Shown: positions 53,483-61,865 of the stretch, piece by piece
How the letters are laid out: each line of letters opens with the position of its first letter
How positions within the stretch are numbered: position 1 is the first letter of the stretch
DNA from: Aeromicrobium fastidiosum
Lineage (GTDB): Bacteria > Actinomycetota > Actinomycetes > Propionibacteriales > Nocardioidaceae
DNA length: 64,000 bases
Assembly: GCF_017876595.1 (NCBI RefSeq)
Contig: NZ_JAGIOG010000001.1
Location: forward strand, 1,736,001-1,800,000
Reading direction: 5' to 3'
Position numbers and translations under genes: made by a program
Notes under the pieces: generated by a model
Database searches by the model: none
Told to the model about the DNA's origin: nothing
What the model saw: only the letters and a program-made list of their open reading frames with translations

Positions 53483-54714
53483 TTGCTGAGCCACAGCGGA
53501 GTTCCCAGCAGCTGCTCCACGGCATGCCCCGCAGCGCCGATCCGAGCGGCCCGAGCGCCCAGACGGCCCGGGACGATGAAGCCATCCTCGGGAGCGGCCC
53601 AGGCGAAGTCGAACGAGTCGTCGCCGAGCTGCAGGGTCTGCGGCAGGCCGAGGTGGTCGAAGACGTCCGCCCAGTAGCCGCCGAGGACGACTCGAGCGGG
53701 GTCGAAGGTCAGGGCGATGTCGAGCGTGACACTGGCGATCACCTCGCCCGCGGACGCCACGGCCGACCTGGCCTGAGGGTCGCCCCCGCGCACGCGCTCG
53801 ACCAGCTCTGCCACCGCGACCGAGATGCCGGCCGACCCGGCCAGGGCCGACAGCCCGGCGTCGCCGAGCACGGCCTCGGGCCCGGCCTCGGCGATGAAGC
53901 AGCCGTGGCGACCGCACACGCACGGTCGGCCGCCGGGCCTGACCAGGATGTGCCCCGGCTCGAAGCCGATGCCTCGGTTGCCGGTGACCAGGCGGCCGCC
54001 GGTGATGACCCCGCCACCGATGCCGGTCAACGACTTGAGGTAGACGACGTCGGCAGGGGCGGGAGATCCCGGGTCGCCCAGGGCCTGCGCCTCGGCGATC
54101 GTCGCCATGTTGGCGTCGTTGACCAGCAGGCAACGCCCGGCCAGATCCGGGCGCAGTGCGGTGATGGCAGCGAGCAGGTCGAAGCGCCGCCACTCGAAGT
54201 CGCTCGAGGCGAGCACGACGGGCGGATCGCCCGCGAGCGGGGCCGGCATGATGACCACGACCATGCCGAGATCGACCCCCAGCTCGCGCAGCGTGCGGGT
54301 GTGATCGTCCAGCAGGGTGGTGATCACGGCCACGACCGCGTCCGGATCGCCGAGCGGGCGCCCGTGGGGTGCGCCGTCGAGTCGCAGCCTCCGGCCGGCG
54401 AGATCGGCGGTCTCGACCAGCACGTCGCTCACGGTGATCTCGACCGAGGCGATCGCCATGCGCGAGCCGTCGAACACGATCGGTGCCACCGGCCTGCCGC
54501 CGCGGGGTCCGGCCGTTCCGGGGGTCTCTCGCAGCAGCCCGGCGGTGACCAGCTCGGGCACCATCGTGGTCAGGCTGGCACGAGCAAGACCGGTTCGAGC
54601 CGACACCTCTGCTCGGGTGGTCGGTCCGTGCCGTCGGACGTCCTGCACCAGGAGCGCGAGGTTCTGACCTCGTACGCCGGCGACGTCTGCTGGGCGTCCT
54701 GTGCGGGGGCTCAC
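53470..54714 (-). CDS. ROK-family transcriptional repressor
   Basis: 414 residues. N-terminal winged helix-turn-helix (about 18-65: VRRHGPTTRAEVSARTGLARASLTTMVPELVTAGLL) and a C-terminal ROK kinase-like sugar-binding domain with SLTGIGGGVITGGRL, GFEPGHILV and the structural zinc motif CVCGRHGCFIAEAG. Such proteins (XylR, NagC, Mlc) sense sugars or sugar phosphates and repress catabolic genes. It lies between the esterase and the divergent ABC operon, both of which have the same operator. Start GTG 54714. Confidence 0.9.
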   Translation of the reverse strand: MSPRTGRPADVAGVRGQNLALLVQDVRRHGPTTRAEVSARTGLARASLTTMVPELVTAGLLRETPGTAGPRGGRPVAPIVFDGSRMAIASVEITVSDVLVETADLAGRRLRLDGAPHGRPLGDPDAVVAVITTLLDDHTRTLRELGVDLGMVVVIMPAPLAGDPPVVLASSDFEWRRFDLLAAITALRPDLAGRCLLVNDANMATIAEAQALGDPGSPAPADVVYLKSLTGIGGGVITGGRLVTGNRGIGFEPGHILVRPGGRPCVCGRHGCFIAEAGPEAVLGDAGLSALAGSAGISVAVAELVERVRGGDPQARSAVASAGEVIASVTLDIALTFDPARVVLGGYWADVFDHLGLPQTLQLGDDSFDFAWAAPEDGFIVPGRLGARAARIGAAGHAVEQLLGTPLWLSNFMS

Positions 54715-54762
54715 AGCGCCATGATGCCGTACGCACCGTGGAATGGCGCGCGCGGCACCGGT

Positions 54763-54802
54763 GAATTCAAGGCTTGAAATAACTCCGCGATGTGGTTAGA
54801 GT
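54763..54802 (+). promoter_or_regulatory. ABC-operon promoter with ROK-type operator (box 2)
   Basis: TTCAAGGCTTGAA (54766-54778) is a perfect dyad around a central G. It contains the -35 TTGAAA (54774-54779), followed after 17 bp by TAGAGT (54797-54802). Aligned to box 1 it shares AATT, CTTGAAATAA and TC in register. It lies in the 136-bp gap between the ROK gene and the substrate-binding protein gene. Confidence 0.72.
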
Positions 54803-54850
54803 CTGTGCCCGCGGTCACATCGACCGCCGCCATGTCGAAAAGAGAACCCC

Positions 54851-55879
54851 ATGAAGATGCGCAGTCGCCCCTTGGCCATCGCAGCGATCGTTGCGTCGTC
54901 GACGCTCACGTTGGCCGCCTGCTCCAGCGGCACATCGGCCGAGTCGACGCCCGCGAAGAGCACGGGGGGAGCCTCAGCTCTCGGCAAGGGCGTCAAGGTC
55001 GTCGTCGTCGGCGGCCCGCTCTCCGATCCGTTCTTCTCCGCGGTCGACAAGGGCGGATCGGCCGCGGCGGCCGCGATGGGCGCTTCCTACGACTACACGG
55101 CACCGAAGGACTTCAGCAACGCCGTCGCAGACCTCACCCAGCTCACGCAGGCCGCGATCACCAAGAAGGCCGACGTCCTCGTGATCGGCGACTTCATCCC
55201 CGCCGCCCAGGATGCCGAGATCAAGAAGGCCGTCGATGCAGGCATCACGGTCGTGGTGTTCAACTCCGGCATCGACAGCTGGCAGAAGATCGGCGCGGTC
55301 GGCTTCGCCGGCGAGAACCCCGAGGCGACCGGCAAGGCAGCGGGAGCGGCGTTGAGCAGCGGTGGTGCCAAGAACCTCGTCTGCGTCAACCACATCCCCG
55401 AGAACCCGGTCCTCCAGGTCAGGTGCGATGGGGCGATCGCCGCGGTGAAGGCCGCTGGCGGTACCGGCGAGACACTGACCATTCCCTCGGCCGAGAGCAG
55501 CGATATCCAGGGTGACACCCAGAAGATCAAGGGCTACCTCAAGTCCAATCCTGACGTCGACGGTGTCTTCACCCTGGGTACCAACGTCGCCGTGGCTGCC
55601 GAGGCAGCGGTCGAGCAGTCCGGCAAGGACGTCACGATCGGCACGACGGACCTGTCGACTCAGGTGCTCGACGACGTCAAGAGCGGCAAGCTGGCGTTCA
55701 CGATCGACCAGCAGCCGTTCCTGCAGCTCTACCAGGCGGTCACGGCCGGCGTCATGGACCGTGTCCTCGGACTGCGCACCCTCGACGACATCGAGACGTC
55801 GCCGCTGATGATCACCCGGGACAACGTGGACCAGGTCATCGACGTGCAGAAGAAGTTCGGCGTGCGAGGGGCGTCCTGA
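54851..55879 (+). CDS. Sugar ABC transporter substrate-binding lipoprotein
   Basis: 342 residues. Signal peptide with lipobox LTLAAC (Cys about 19). Two-lobed periplasmic-binding fold of the ribose/LacI class: VVVVGGPLSDPFFSAVDKG, ADVLVIGDFIPAAQDAEIKKAVDAGITVVVFNSGID, GVFTLGTNVAVAAEAAVEQSG, IDQQPFLQLYQAV. It would capture a sugar outside the membrane and deliver it to the permease gene that starts 2 nt later. Confidence 0.92.
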   Translation: MKMRSRPLAIAAIVASSTLTLAACSSGTSAESTPAKSTGGASALGKGVKVVVVGGPLSDPFFSAVDKGGSAAAAAMGASYDYTAPKDFSNAVADLTQLTQAAITKKADVLVIGDFIPAAQDAEIKKAVDAGITVVVFNSGIDSWQKIGAVGFAGENPEATGKAAGAALSSGGAKNLVCVNHIPENPVLQVRCDGAIAAVKAAGGTGETLTIPSAESSDIQGDTQKIKGYLKSNPDVDGVFTLGTNVAVAAEAAVEQSGKDVTIGTTDLSTQVLDDVKSGKLAFTIDQQPFLQLYQAVTAGVMDRVLGLRTLDDIETSPLMITRDNVDQVIDVQKKFGVRGAS

Positions 55880-55880
55880 G

Positions 55881-56894
55881 GTGGCTTCGATCATCGACGT
55901 GACCCGCGCCGGGTCGGCGGTCATCCGCCGACCCGAGGCGGGCTCCGCGGTCGGGGCGGTGTTCGTCTTCGCGTTCTTCGGCCTCTTCGGGATGAGCGCA
56001 GGTTTCTGGTCGACCGACGGCTACGTGTCGTGGCTGGCGGTGGCCGCCGAGCTCGGGATCATCGCGTTGCCCATCGGGATGCTGATGATCGCCGGCGAGT
56101 TCGACCTCTCGATCGGGTCGGTCCTGGCAGTCAGCTCGATGACGACCGCGATATCGGTCACCCAGTGGGGCCTTCCCCTGATCGTCGGGGCAGCGTTGTC
56201 CCTGGCCATCGGTGCCCTGGTCGGCGTGGTCAACGGCTTCCTGGTCGTGCGCACGGGGCTGCCGAGCTTCATCGTCACCCTCGTGATGCTGTTCTCGGTC
56301 TCGGGTGGCTCGCTCGCGCTGAGTCGGGCCGTGACCGGCACGACCTCGGTGTCGATGGTGTCGTCCGGATTCGCTCACGATCTGTTCGCAGGGCACGTCG
56401 GACCCTTCAACGTCTCGCTGCTGTGGTGGCTGGTGGCCGTCGCGGGGGCTCAGCTCGTCCTGCAGGGCACGCGGCTCGGCAACTGGATCTTCGTCATCGG
56501 TGGCGACGCCGACACCGCGGTCCTCAACGGTGTGGCGATCGGCAAGGTCAAGCTCGGCCTCTACGTCTACAGCGGTCTGTCGGCCGCATTCGTCGGCATC
56601 ATCCAGGCCGTCGAGTTCGGCAACGCCGACGTGACCCGCGGGCAGAACTTCGTCTTCCAGGCGATCGTCGCGTCGGTGGTGGGCGGGTGCCTGCTCTCGG
56701 GTGGCTACGGATCCATGATCGGTGTGATGTTCGGCGCGATCACCTACTCGATCGTCAGTGTGGGCATCTTCTACACCGGATGGAATCCCGACCTCGTCCA
56801 GCTGTTCGTTGGCATCCTGCTGTTCATCGCCGTGATCGGCAACAACTTCGTACGCCGTCTGGCGATGGCCAAGACCGCAGGAGGTCAGCAATGA
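55881..56894 (+). CDS. Sugar ABC transporter permease (RbsC-type)
   Basis: 337 residues with about ten helices. EFDLSIGSVLAVSSM near residue 72 is the BPD_transp_2 signature for ribose/xylose-type permeases, with VVRTGLPSFIVTLVMLFSVSGGSLALSR and NGVAIGKVKLGLYVYSGLSAAFVGI later. GTG 55881. Overlaps the ATPase gene by 4 nt. Confidence 0.92.
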   Translation: MASIIDVTRAGSAVIRRPEAGSAVGAVFVFAFFGLFGMSAGFWSTDGYVSWLAVAAELGIIALPIGMLMIAGEFDLSIGSVLAVSSMTTAISVTQWGLPLIVGAALSLAIGALVGVVNGFLVVRTGLPSFIVTLVMLFSVSGGSLALSRAVTGTTSVSMVSSGFAHDLFAGHVGPFNVSLLWWLVAVAGAQLVLQGTRLGNWIFVIGGDADTAVLNGVAIGKVKLGLYVYSGLSAAFVGIIQAVEFGNADVTRGQNFVFQAIVASVVGGCLLSGGYGSMIGVMFGAITYSIVSVGIFYTGWNPDLVQLFVGILLFIAVIGNNFVRRLAMAKTAGGQQ

Positions 56895-57682
56895 CGACCA
56901 TGCTCAGCGCCGAGAACATCACGGTGACGTTCTCGGGCAACTACGCCGTCCACGACGTCAGCCTCCATGTCGACCCCGGGTCGGTGCTGTGCCTGCTCGG
57001 CGACAACGGTGCCGGCAAGTCCACTCTCATCAAGGTGCTCTCGGGCGTCTACCAGCCGTCGAGCGGCAACCTGCGTCTTGACGGCGACGTCGTGACATTC
57101 CCCTCTCCGCGGGCCGCCCGCGAGGCCGGGATCTCGACCGTGCACCAGTACGGCGGCACGGCTCCGTTGATGAGCGTCGACCGGAACTTCTTCATCGGGT
57201 CCGAGCTGACCAGGCGCGTGGGTCCGATCAGGTTCCTGCACCGGTCGAGGATGCGGTCGGAGGCGCTGCAGGCGATCTCGGAGCTCGGCCTCACCCGGGT
57301 CACGAACGCTCGCCAGCTCGTGGGCACCATGTCGGGCGGCGAGCGCCAGGCGCTGGCGATCGCTCGGGCGGTCTACTTCGGGGCCCGCGTGCTGATCCTC
57401 GACGAGCCGACGTCTGCGCTCGGGGTCAAGGAGGCGGCTCTGGTGCTGCGGCTCATCGACCAGGTCCGAGCCTCCGGTGTCGCCGTCATCTTCATCACCC
57501 ACAACGCGCAGCACGCGATGGCCATCGGCGACCGGTTCCAGGTGCTGATCGGCGGCAGGACCGCCGCAGACTTCGCTCGCGGGGAGAAGACCCGCAACGA
57601 GGTGCTGGATCTCATGGCCGGTGGCGAGGAGTTCGCGGCCCTGGCCGGCGACCTGGGCGGCTCGTTCGGAGGAGACGCGTGA
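56891..57682 (+). CDS. Sugar ABC transporter ATPase, single-domain
   Basis: 263 residues. Walker A LGDNGAGKSTL, Q-loop VHQYGG, signature MSGGERQALAIARAVY, Walker B VLILDEPTSALGV and switch His in ITHN. Unlike RbsA/XylG it has only one nucleotide-binding domain, so it must dimerise. Overlaps the acyl-CoA ligase gene by 4 nt, tying transport to lipid activation. Confidence 0.92.
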   Translation: MTTMLSAENITVTFSGNYAVHDVSLHVDPGSVLCLLGDNGAGKSTLIKVLSGVYQPSSGNLRLDGDVVTFPSPRAAREAGISTVHQYGGTAPLMSVDRNFFIGSELTRRVGPIRFLHRSRMRSEALQAISELGLTRVTNARQLVGTMSGGERQALAIARAVYFGARVLILDEPTSALGVKEAALVLRLIDQVRASGVAVIFITHNAQHAMAIGDRFQVLIGGRTAADFARGEKTRNEVLDLMAGGEEFAALAGDLGGSFGGDA

Positions 57683-59217
57683 GCGTGTCGTGGATCGAGC
57701 AGCACGCTCTGCGTCAGCCTCACAACGAGGCTCTGATCGATCTCGAGACCGGGCACGTCCTGACGTACGGAGAGCTCTGGGCACGGGTGAGGTCGATCGC
57801 GTACGCGCTCCAGAGCTCCCACGACGTGGTGCAGGGAGATCGAGTGGCGGTGTTGTCGCGCAACGACACCCGCTTCTTCGAGACGATGTACGCCTGCGCC
57901 CTGCTGGGAGCGATCGTGGTGCCCCTCAACTGGCGGCTGACGCCGTCGGAGCTCGGCCAGATCGCTCGTGATGCAGACCCCGCGGTGCTGATCGCCGAGA
58001 GCTGGGCCTGCGATGCGGCAGCTGAGATCGCGGCGGATGCGCGTGCGTCGTTGGCGCTGCTCGGATGGTCGAGCGAGAGAGCAGGGGGTGACGACTTCGA
58101 GCGCCTCGCGTCCGCCGACGTCCCCCAGGACTGGACCGCGCCGCAGGTGGACGAGGACGAGGTCTGGACGATCATCTACACCTCGGGAACCACCGGCACG
58201 CCCAAGGGAGTGCAAGCCAGCCATCGCAACGTGCTGGCGAGCATCGTGGGCATCGTGATCGCGCACGGCGTCGGTCCCGACAGCCGGTGTCTGACGGTTC
58301 TGCCGACGTTCCACGTGGCGGGCCTCAACGTCTTCGCGAACCCGGTGCTGCTCATGGGCGGCACCGTGCTCGTGGCCCGCACCTTCGACCCCGCACAGGC
58401 CTTGCGCCTGCTGCGCGACGAGCTGCCCGCCGTGACGCACTTCGGCGGGGTGCCGGCGAACTACCAGTTCATCGAACAGCTGCCCAACTTCACCGAACGG
58501 CCGCTACGGCCGTTCGTGGGCGCGATCGGTGGCTCCCCGGTGCCCGAGAGCCTTCTTGCGTCATGGCGGGCCCACGGTGCGGCGCTGTCGACCGTCTTCG
58601 GGATCACCGAGGCGGGGGCCTGCGTGGCCAGCGTCCCGTCCTCGGTCGAGGACGCTGGTGCGGGAGTCGTCGGGATCCCCGTGCTCCACGCGCGCTGTCG
58701 GATCCGGGGCGAGCGTGGCGAGACGCTCGAGGCCGGCCAGGTGGGCCAGCTGGAGGTCGCCGGCGATGTCGTGACGGCCGGTTACTGGCGCAACGCGGAA
58801 GCGACTGCCGAGGCCTGCACCGCGGACGGGTGGCTGCGTACGGGCGATGCCGGATCGATCGACGCCGACGGTCGGGTGCGACTCGTCGACCGGTGGAAGG
58901 ACATGTACATCTCCGGCGGGGAGAACGTCTACCCCGCGGAGGTCGAGAACGTCCTGGCCGCCCATCCGGGAGTCGCGCAGGTTGCCGTCGTCGGCGTCCC
59001 CGACGCCACGTGGGGCGAGGTGGGCATCGCGTACGTCATGGCGGCTGCGGGCGCGGCGTGCTCGACCGGCGAGCTCATCGGCTGGTGCAACGAACGTCTG
59101 GCGCGCTACAAGGTGCCGCACACCGTCGTGCTCGTCGCCGACCTGCCGCGCAACGCGACGGGCAAGACCCTGAAGGGCGAGCTGCGGGCGCGAGCCGCGC
59201 AGTACGTCACCCCATGA
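57679..59217 (+). CDS. Acyl-CoA synthetase (AMP-forming, FadD-like)
   Basis: 512 residues, full-length ANL enzyme. P-loop IIYTSGTTGTPKGVQASH, FGITEAGACVASVP, hinge WLRTGDAGSIDADGRVRLVDRWKDMYISGGENVYPAEVENVL and catalytic Lys in RNATGKTLKGELR. It resembles fatty-acyl/long-chain acid ligases. In an operon with a sugar importer and an endoglycoceramidase-like hydrolase, the likely job is activating the acyl part of a glycolipid (inference). GTG 57679. Confidence 0.9.
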   Translation: MSVSWIEQHALRQPHNEALIDLETGHVLTYGELWARVRSIAYALQSSHDVVQGDRVAVLSRNDTRFFETMYACALLGAIVVPLNWRLTPSELGQIARDADPAVLIAESWACDAAAEIAADARASLALLGWSSERAGGDDFERLASADVPQDWTAPQVDEDEVWTIIYTSGTTGTPKGVQASHRNVLASIVGIVIAHGVGPDSRCLTVLPTFHVAGLNVFANPVLLMGGTVLVARTFDPAQALRLLRDELPAVTHFGGVPANYQFIEQLPNFTERPLRPFVGAIGGSPVPESLLASWRAHGAALSTVFGITEAGACVASVPSSVEDAGAGVVGIPVLHARCRIRGERGETLEAGQVGQLEVAGDVVTAGYWRNAEATAEACTADGWLRTGDAGSIDADGRVRLVDRWKDMYISGGENVYPAEVENVLAAHPGVAQVAVVGVPDATWGEVGIAYVMAAAGAACSTGELIGWCNERLARYKVPHTVVLVADLPRNATGKTLKGELRARAAQYVTP

Positions 59218-59232
59218 ACGTCACCCCATGAA
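59205..59232 (+). repeat. 14-bp tandem duplication at the ligase stop
   Basis: CGTCACCCCATGAA occurs twice back to back (59205-59218, 59219-59232). It contains the ligase stop and creates two ATGs upstream of the GH5 start; see the GH5 entry for the chosen start. Confidence 0.7.
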
Positions 59233-59245
59233 CAAGGAGACTCCC

Positions 59246-60841
59246 ATGAGATCACGAGCTGTCCCCGTCGCCGGGGCGCTGCTGCCCCTGGTCCTGCTGG
59301 CCTCGGCCGTGACCAGCACCAGCCCTGCCTCGGCGGACTCCGGAGCGACGTCGTCGTCGTGCTCGCTCACGCCGGGCCCCACCAGGACCGGCAACCCAGC
59401 CGCGCCGGTCGGCGGCGTCATAGGCACCGGCGAGGGGCCAGCTGTCGAGAAGAAGGTGACGAGCAACGGCCAGTGGCTGCTGGACGATCAAGGGCGCGTC
59501 GTGATCATGCACGGGACCAACCAGATCAGGAAGCTCGCGCCCTACACCCCGAGCAGCATCGGGTTCGGGGCCGACGACGCCGACCGCATGGTGGAGGCCG
59601 GGTTCAACACGATTCGCCTCGGCGTCATCTGGAAGGCGCTCGAGCCGGCACCCGGCCAGTACGACCAGAAGTACCTGGAGGACCTGGCCGGCACCGTCAA
59701 GCTCTTCACGGACCGCAGGATCAACGTCGTCTTCGACTTCCATCAGGACATGCTCAACGAGGCGTTCAACGGCGAGGGCTTTCCTGACTGGGCGATTCGC
59801 TCGGACGGGCTGCCGACGAGCCCCAACTGCGGCTTTCCGCTCAACTACTTCGTGATGCCCGCGCTGCAGCGCGCCTGGGACCACTTCTGGGCCAATGACT
59901 ACACGGACGCGACGGGGCGGCCGATCCAGACGGCGTTCACCGACATGTGGAAGCTCGTCGCCAAGCAGTTTCGCGACGACCCCTACGTCGTCGGCTACGA
60001 CATCTTCAACGAACCATTCCCCGGGACGCTGTACGCGCTGTGCCTCAGCCCGTTCGGCTGCGCGCAGGAGAAGCGGCTGGAGTCGTTCGAGCGCAAGGTC
60101 ATGACGGGCATCCGCTCGGTCGACCCTCAGACGACCCTGTACTACGAGCCGTGGGTGACGTCCGGCTCGGGCGGCGGTACGAGCATGGGAGACCCCGGCA
60201 TCGGGAACTCCGGGTTCTCCTTCCACAACTACTGCTTCACGGGCATCACCGGCCTTGGGCCCAACACGCCGATCATCGCCGACGTGTGCGACACGTTCGC
60301 CGAGAAGATCCCGCTCGACGTCGCAGCTCGTCGGGCCAAGGCGGGTCTCGGCGCGCCCATCATGTCGGAGTTCGGTGCCGTCTCGGACGCGCCGGTGCTG
60401 GACCGTATCGCCAACAACGCCGATCGCGTGATGTCGAGCTGGCAGGCCTGGGCCTGGTTCAACGAGGACCCCTCAGGCGAGCGTCCTCATGAGGGCATCG
60501 TCAAGGATCCAGCCAAGCCCCCCACCGGTTCCAACCTCAACACCGCGCTGATCGATGCCTTGACGCGGCCCTATCCGCGGGCGATCGCTGGCACCCCGTC
60601 GTCCTTCGGGTACGCCTCGGGCACGGGCGTCTTCCAGCTGAAGTACTCCACGGCCAAGGTCGACGGCGGACGGTTTTCGGCCGGTTCGCGGACCGTGCTG
60701 TTCGTGCCGCGCCAGGACTATCCGACCGGGGCCCGCATCAGCGTCACCGGCGGACGGGTCGTCAAGCATGCGGGGGACATCGTCGAGATCGTGTCCACAT
60801 CGGGCGCGACCTCCGTGGAGGTGACGATCCGGCGCAACTGA
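59246..60841 (+). CDS. Secreted GH5-family endoglycoceramidase-like hydrolase
   Basis: 531 residues. Sec signal peptide (MRSRAVPVAGALLPLVLLASAV...ASA). The TIM-barrel shows HGTNQIRK, FNTIRLGVIWKALEP, VVFDFHQDMLNE, the acid/base Glu in YDIFNEPFPG, the HNYCF segment, and the nucleophile Glu in IMSEFGAVSD; a C-terminal beta-sandwich (FQLKYSTAKVDGGRFSAGSRTVLFVPRQDYPTGA) completes the endoglycoceramidase layout of rhodococcal EGCases. These enzymes split glycosphingolipids into oligosaccharide and ceramide. ATG 59246 is preferred because AAGGAG lies 8 nt upstream; ATG 59228 is an alternative. Confidence 0.87.
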   Translation: MRSRAVPVAGALLPLVLLASAVTSTSPASADSGATSSSCSLTPGPTRTGNPAAPVGGVIGTGEGPAVEKKVTSNGQWLLDDQGRVVIMHGTNQIRKLAPYTPSSIGFGADDADRMVEAGFNTIRLGVIWKALEPAPGQYDQKYLEDLAGTVKLFTDRRINVVFDFHQDMLNEAFNGEGFPDWAIRSDGLPTSPNCGFPLNYFVMPALQRAWDHFWANDYTDATGRPIQTAFTDMWKLVAKQFRDDPYVVGYDIFNEPFPGTLYALCLSPFGCAQEKRLESFERKVMTGIRSVDPQTTLYYEPWVTSGSGGGTSMGDPGIGNSGFSFHNYCFTGITGLGPNTPIIADVCDTFAEKIPLDVAARRAKAGLGAPIMSEFGAVSDAPVLDRIANNADRVMSSWQAWAWFNEDPSGERPHEGIVKDPAKPPTGSNLNTALIDALTRPYPRAIAGTPSSFGYASGTGVFQLKYSTAKVDGGRFSAGSRTVLFVPRQDYPTGARISVTGGRVVKHAGDIVEIVSTSGATSVEVTIRRN

Positions 60842-60864
60842 CGGGGGCGCGCGGCGGCCGTCAG
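60838..60864. terminator. Hairpin overlapping two convergent stop codons
   Basis: CTGACGG (60838-60844) pairs with CCGTCAG (60858-60864) around a GC-rich 13-nt loop; the stem includes the stop codons of both the GH5 gene and the short minus-strand gene. Confidence 0.5.
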
Positions 60865-61070
60865 GCGCCGAGGATCGTCCAGAGACGGCTGATCTGTCCA
60901 TCGACGACCGTCACGACGTCCGTGCCCCCTGCGACGGCCTCGCCGCCGGCCGGTCCGAGGGGCCACGCGCGCATGCCGAGGTCACCGACTCCGCGGAACT
61001 CACCGTCGTGGGTGAAGACGAAGCCCGGTGCCCCGGCGGCGAGCAGCTCGGTCACGGTCGGCGAGGGCAT
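60861..61070 (-). CDS. Truncated NTF2/SnoaL-like small protein
   Basis: 69 residues (MPSPTVTELLAAGAPGFVF ... VVTVVDGQISRLWTILGA). The C-terminal VVDGQISRLWTIL matches the last strand of SnoaL-like/NTF2 domains, but that domain is normally 110-130 residues, so the first helices are missing. A good AGGAG 7 nt before ATG 61070 suggests it is still translated. It may be a remnant or a small cone half-domain. It stands next to yajQ. Confidence 0.5.
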   Translation of the reverse strand: MPSPTVTELLAAGAPGFVFTHDGEFRGVGDLGMRAWPLGPAGGEAVAGGTDVVTVVDGQISRLWTILGA

Positions 61071-61109
61071 GCGGTGCTCCTGGGGCTCGGGGCGTCAGTG
61101 GTGCCGGCG

Positions 61110-61601
61110 TCAGCGGTAGTTGACGAACTGCACCGCGAAGTCGAGATCGGCACCCTTGACCAGCGCGATGACCTCCTGCAGGTCGTCGCGCTTCTTGCTC
61201 GTGACCCGCAGCTCGTCGCCCTGCACCTGCACCTTGATGCCCTTGGGGCCCTCGTCGCGGATGAGCTTGGAGACCTTCTTGGCCTGGTCCTGGCTGATGC
61301 CCTCGCCGAAGTCGCAGTTGATCTTGACGTCCTTGCCCGACTGGCGGGGCTCGCCCTCCTCGAGCGACTTCAACGAGATGCCGCGCTTGATGAGCTTGTC
61401 CTTGAAGACGTCGAGGACGGCGAGGGCGCGCTCATCGGCGTTGGCCGTGATCTCGATGCCCCACTCGCCGCTCCACTTGATCTCGGCACCCGTGTTCTTG
61501 AAGTCGTAGCGGGTCTGGATCTCCTTGATGGCCTGGTTGAGGGCGTTGTCAGCCTCCTGGCGATCGATCTTGCTCACGATGTCGAAGGACGAATCGGCCA
61601 T
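61110..61601 (-). CDS. yajQ: YajQ-family nucleotide-binding protein
   Basis: 163 residues, the full family length. Diagnostic segments: [21 protein letters not shown] at the start, [49 protein letters not shown] and [25 protein letters not shown] at the end. YajQ proteins have two RRM-like folds; some members bind c-di-GMP, though the physiological role is uncertain. It is divergent from the tRNA-Tyr gene. Confidence 0.95.
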   Translation of the reverse strand: MADSSFDIVSKIDRQEADNALNQAIKEIQTRYDFKNTGAEIKWSGEWGIEITANADERALAVLDVFKDKLIKRGISLKSLEEGEPRQSGKDVKINCDFGEGISQDQAKKVSKLIRDEGPKGIKVQVQGDELRVTSKKRDDLQEVIALVKGADLDFAVQFVNYR

Positions 61602-61692
61602 GGGTGCTCCTCGGTGCGGCGTACGGCGGGTCTGATTTCACTCAGCCTAATCGGCTGCGATAGGCTTGCTCGTCGTTGCCCCGGCAACGCCC

Positions 61693-61774
61693 GGCAGGTT
61701 GCCCGAGTGGCCAAAGGGATCTGACTGTAAATCAGACGGCTCAGCCTACGCAGGTTCGAACCCTGCACCTGCCA
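61693..61774 (+). tRNA. tRNA-Tyr (anticodon GTA)
   Basis: The acceptor stem GGCAGGT (61693-61699) pairs with ACCTGCC (61767-61773), discriminator A at 61774, no encoded CCA. The anticodon loop CTGTAAA with GTA at 61727-61729 is closed by CTGA/TCAG. A long class II variable arm (CGGCTCAGCCTAC) is as expected for bacterial Tyr tRNA. T-arm GCAGG-TTCGAAC-CCTGC. Confidence 0.95.
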
Positions 61775-61793
61775 CAGCACGACAGCACCGATA

Positions 61794-61837
61794 ACTCAGG
61801 CCCTGACCGGCGCGGATGCGCCGGTCAGGGCCTGAGT
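61794..61837 (+). terminator. 20-bp perfect hairpin after tRNA-Tyr
   Basis: ACTCAGGCCCTGACCGGCGC (61794-61813) and its exact complement (61818-61837) close on the tetraloop GGAT. It is positioned 20 nt after the tRNA and 29 nt before the SDR gene, whose -10 box follows at 61854. Confidence 0.8.
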
Positions 61838-61853
61838 CGTCCATCGGCCTGCC

Positions 61854-61859
61854 TAGACT
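61854..61859 (+). promoter_or_regulatory. -10 box of the SDR-like gene, leaderless spacing
   Basis: TAGACT ends 6 nt before ATG 61866. Confidence 0.5.
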
Positions 61860-61865
61860 GCGCCC

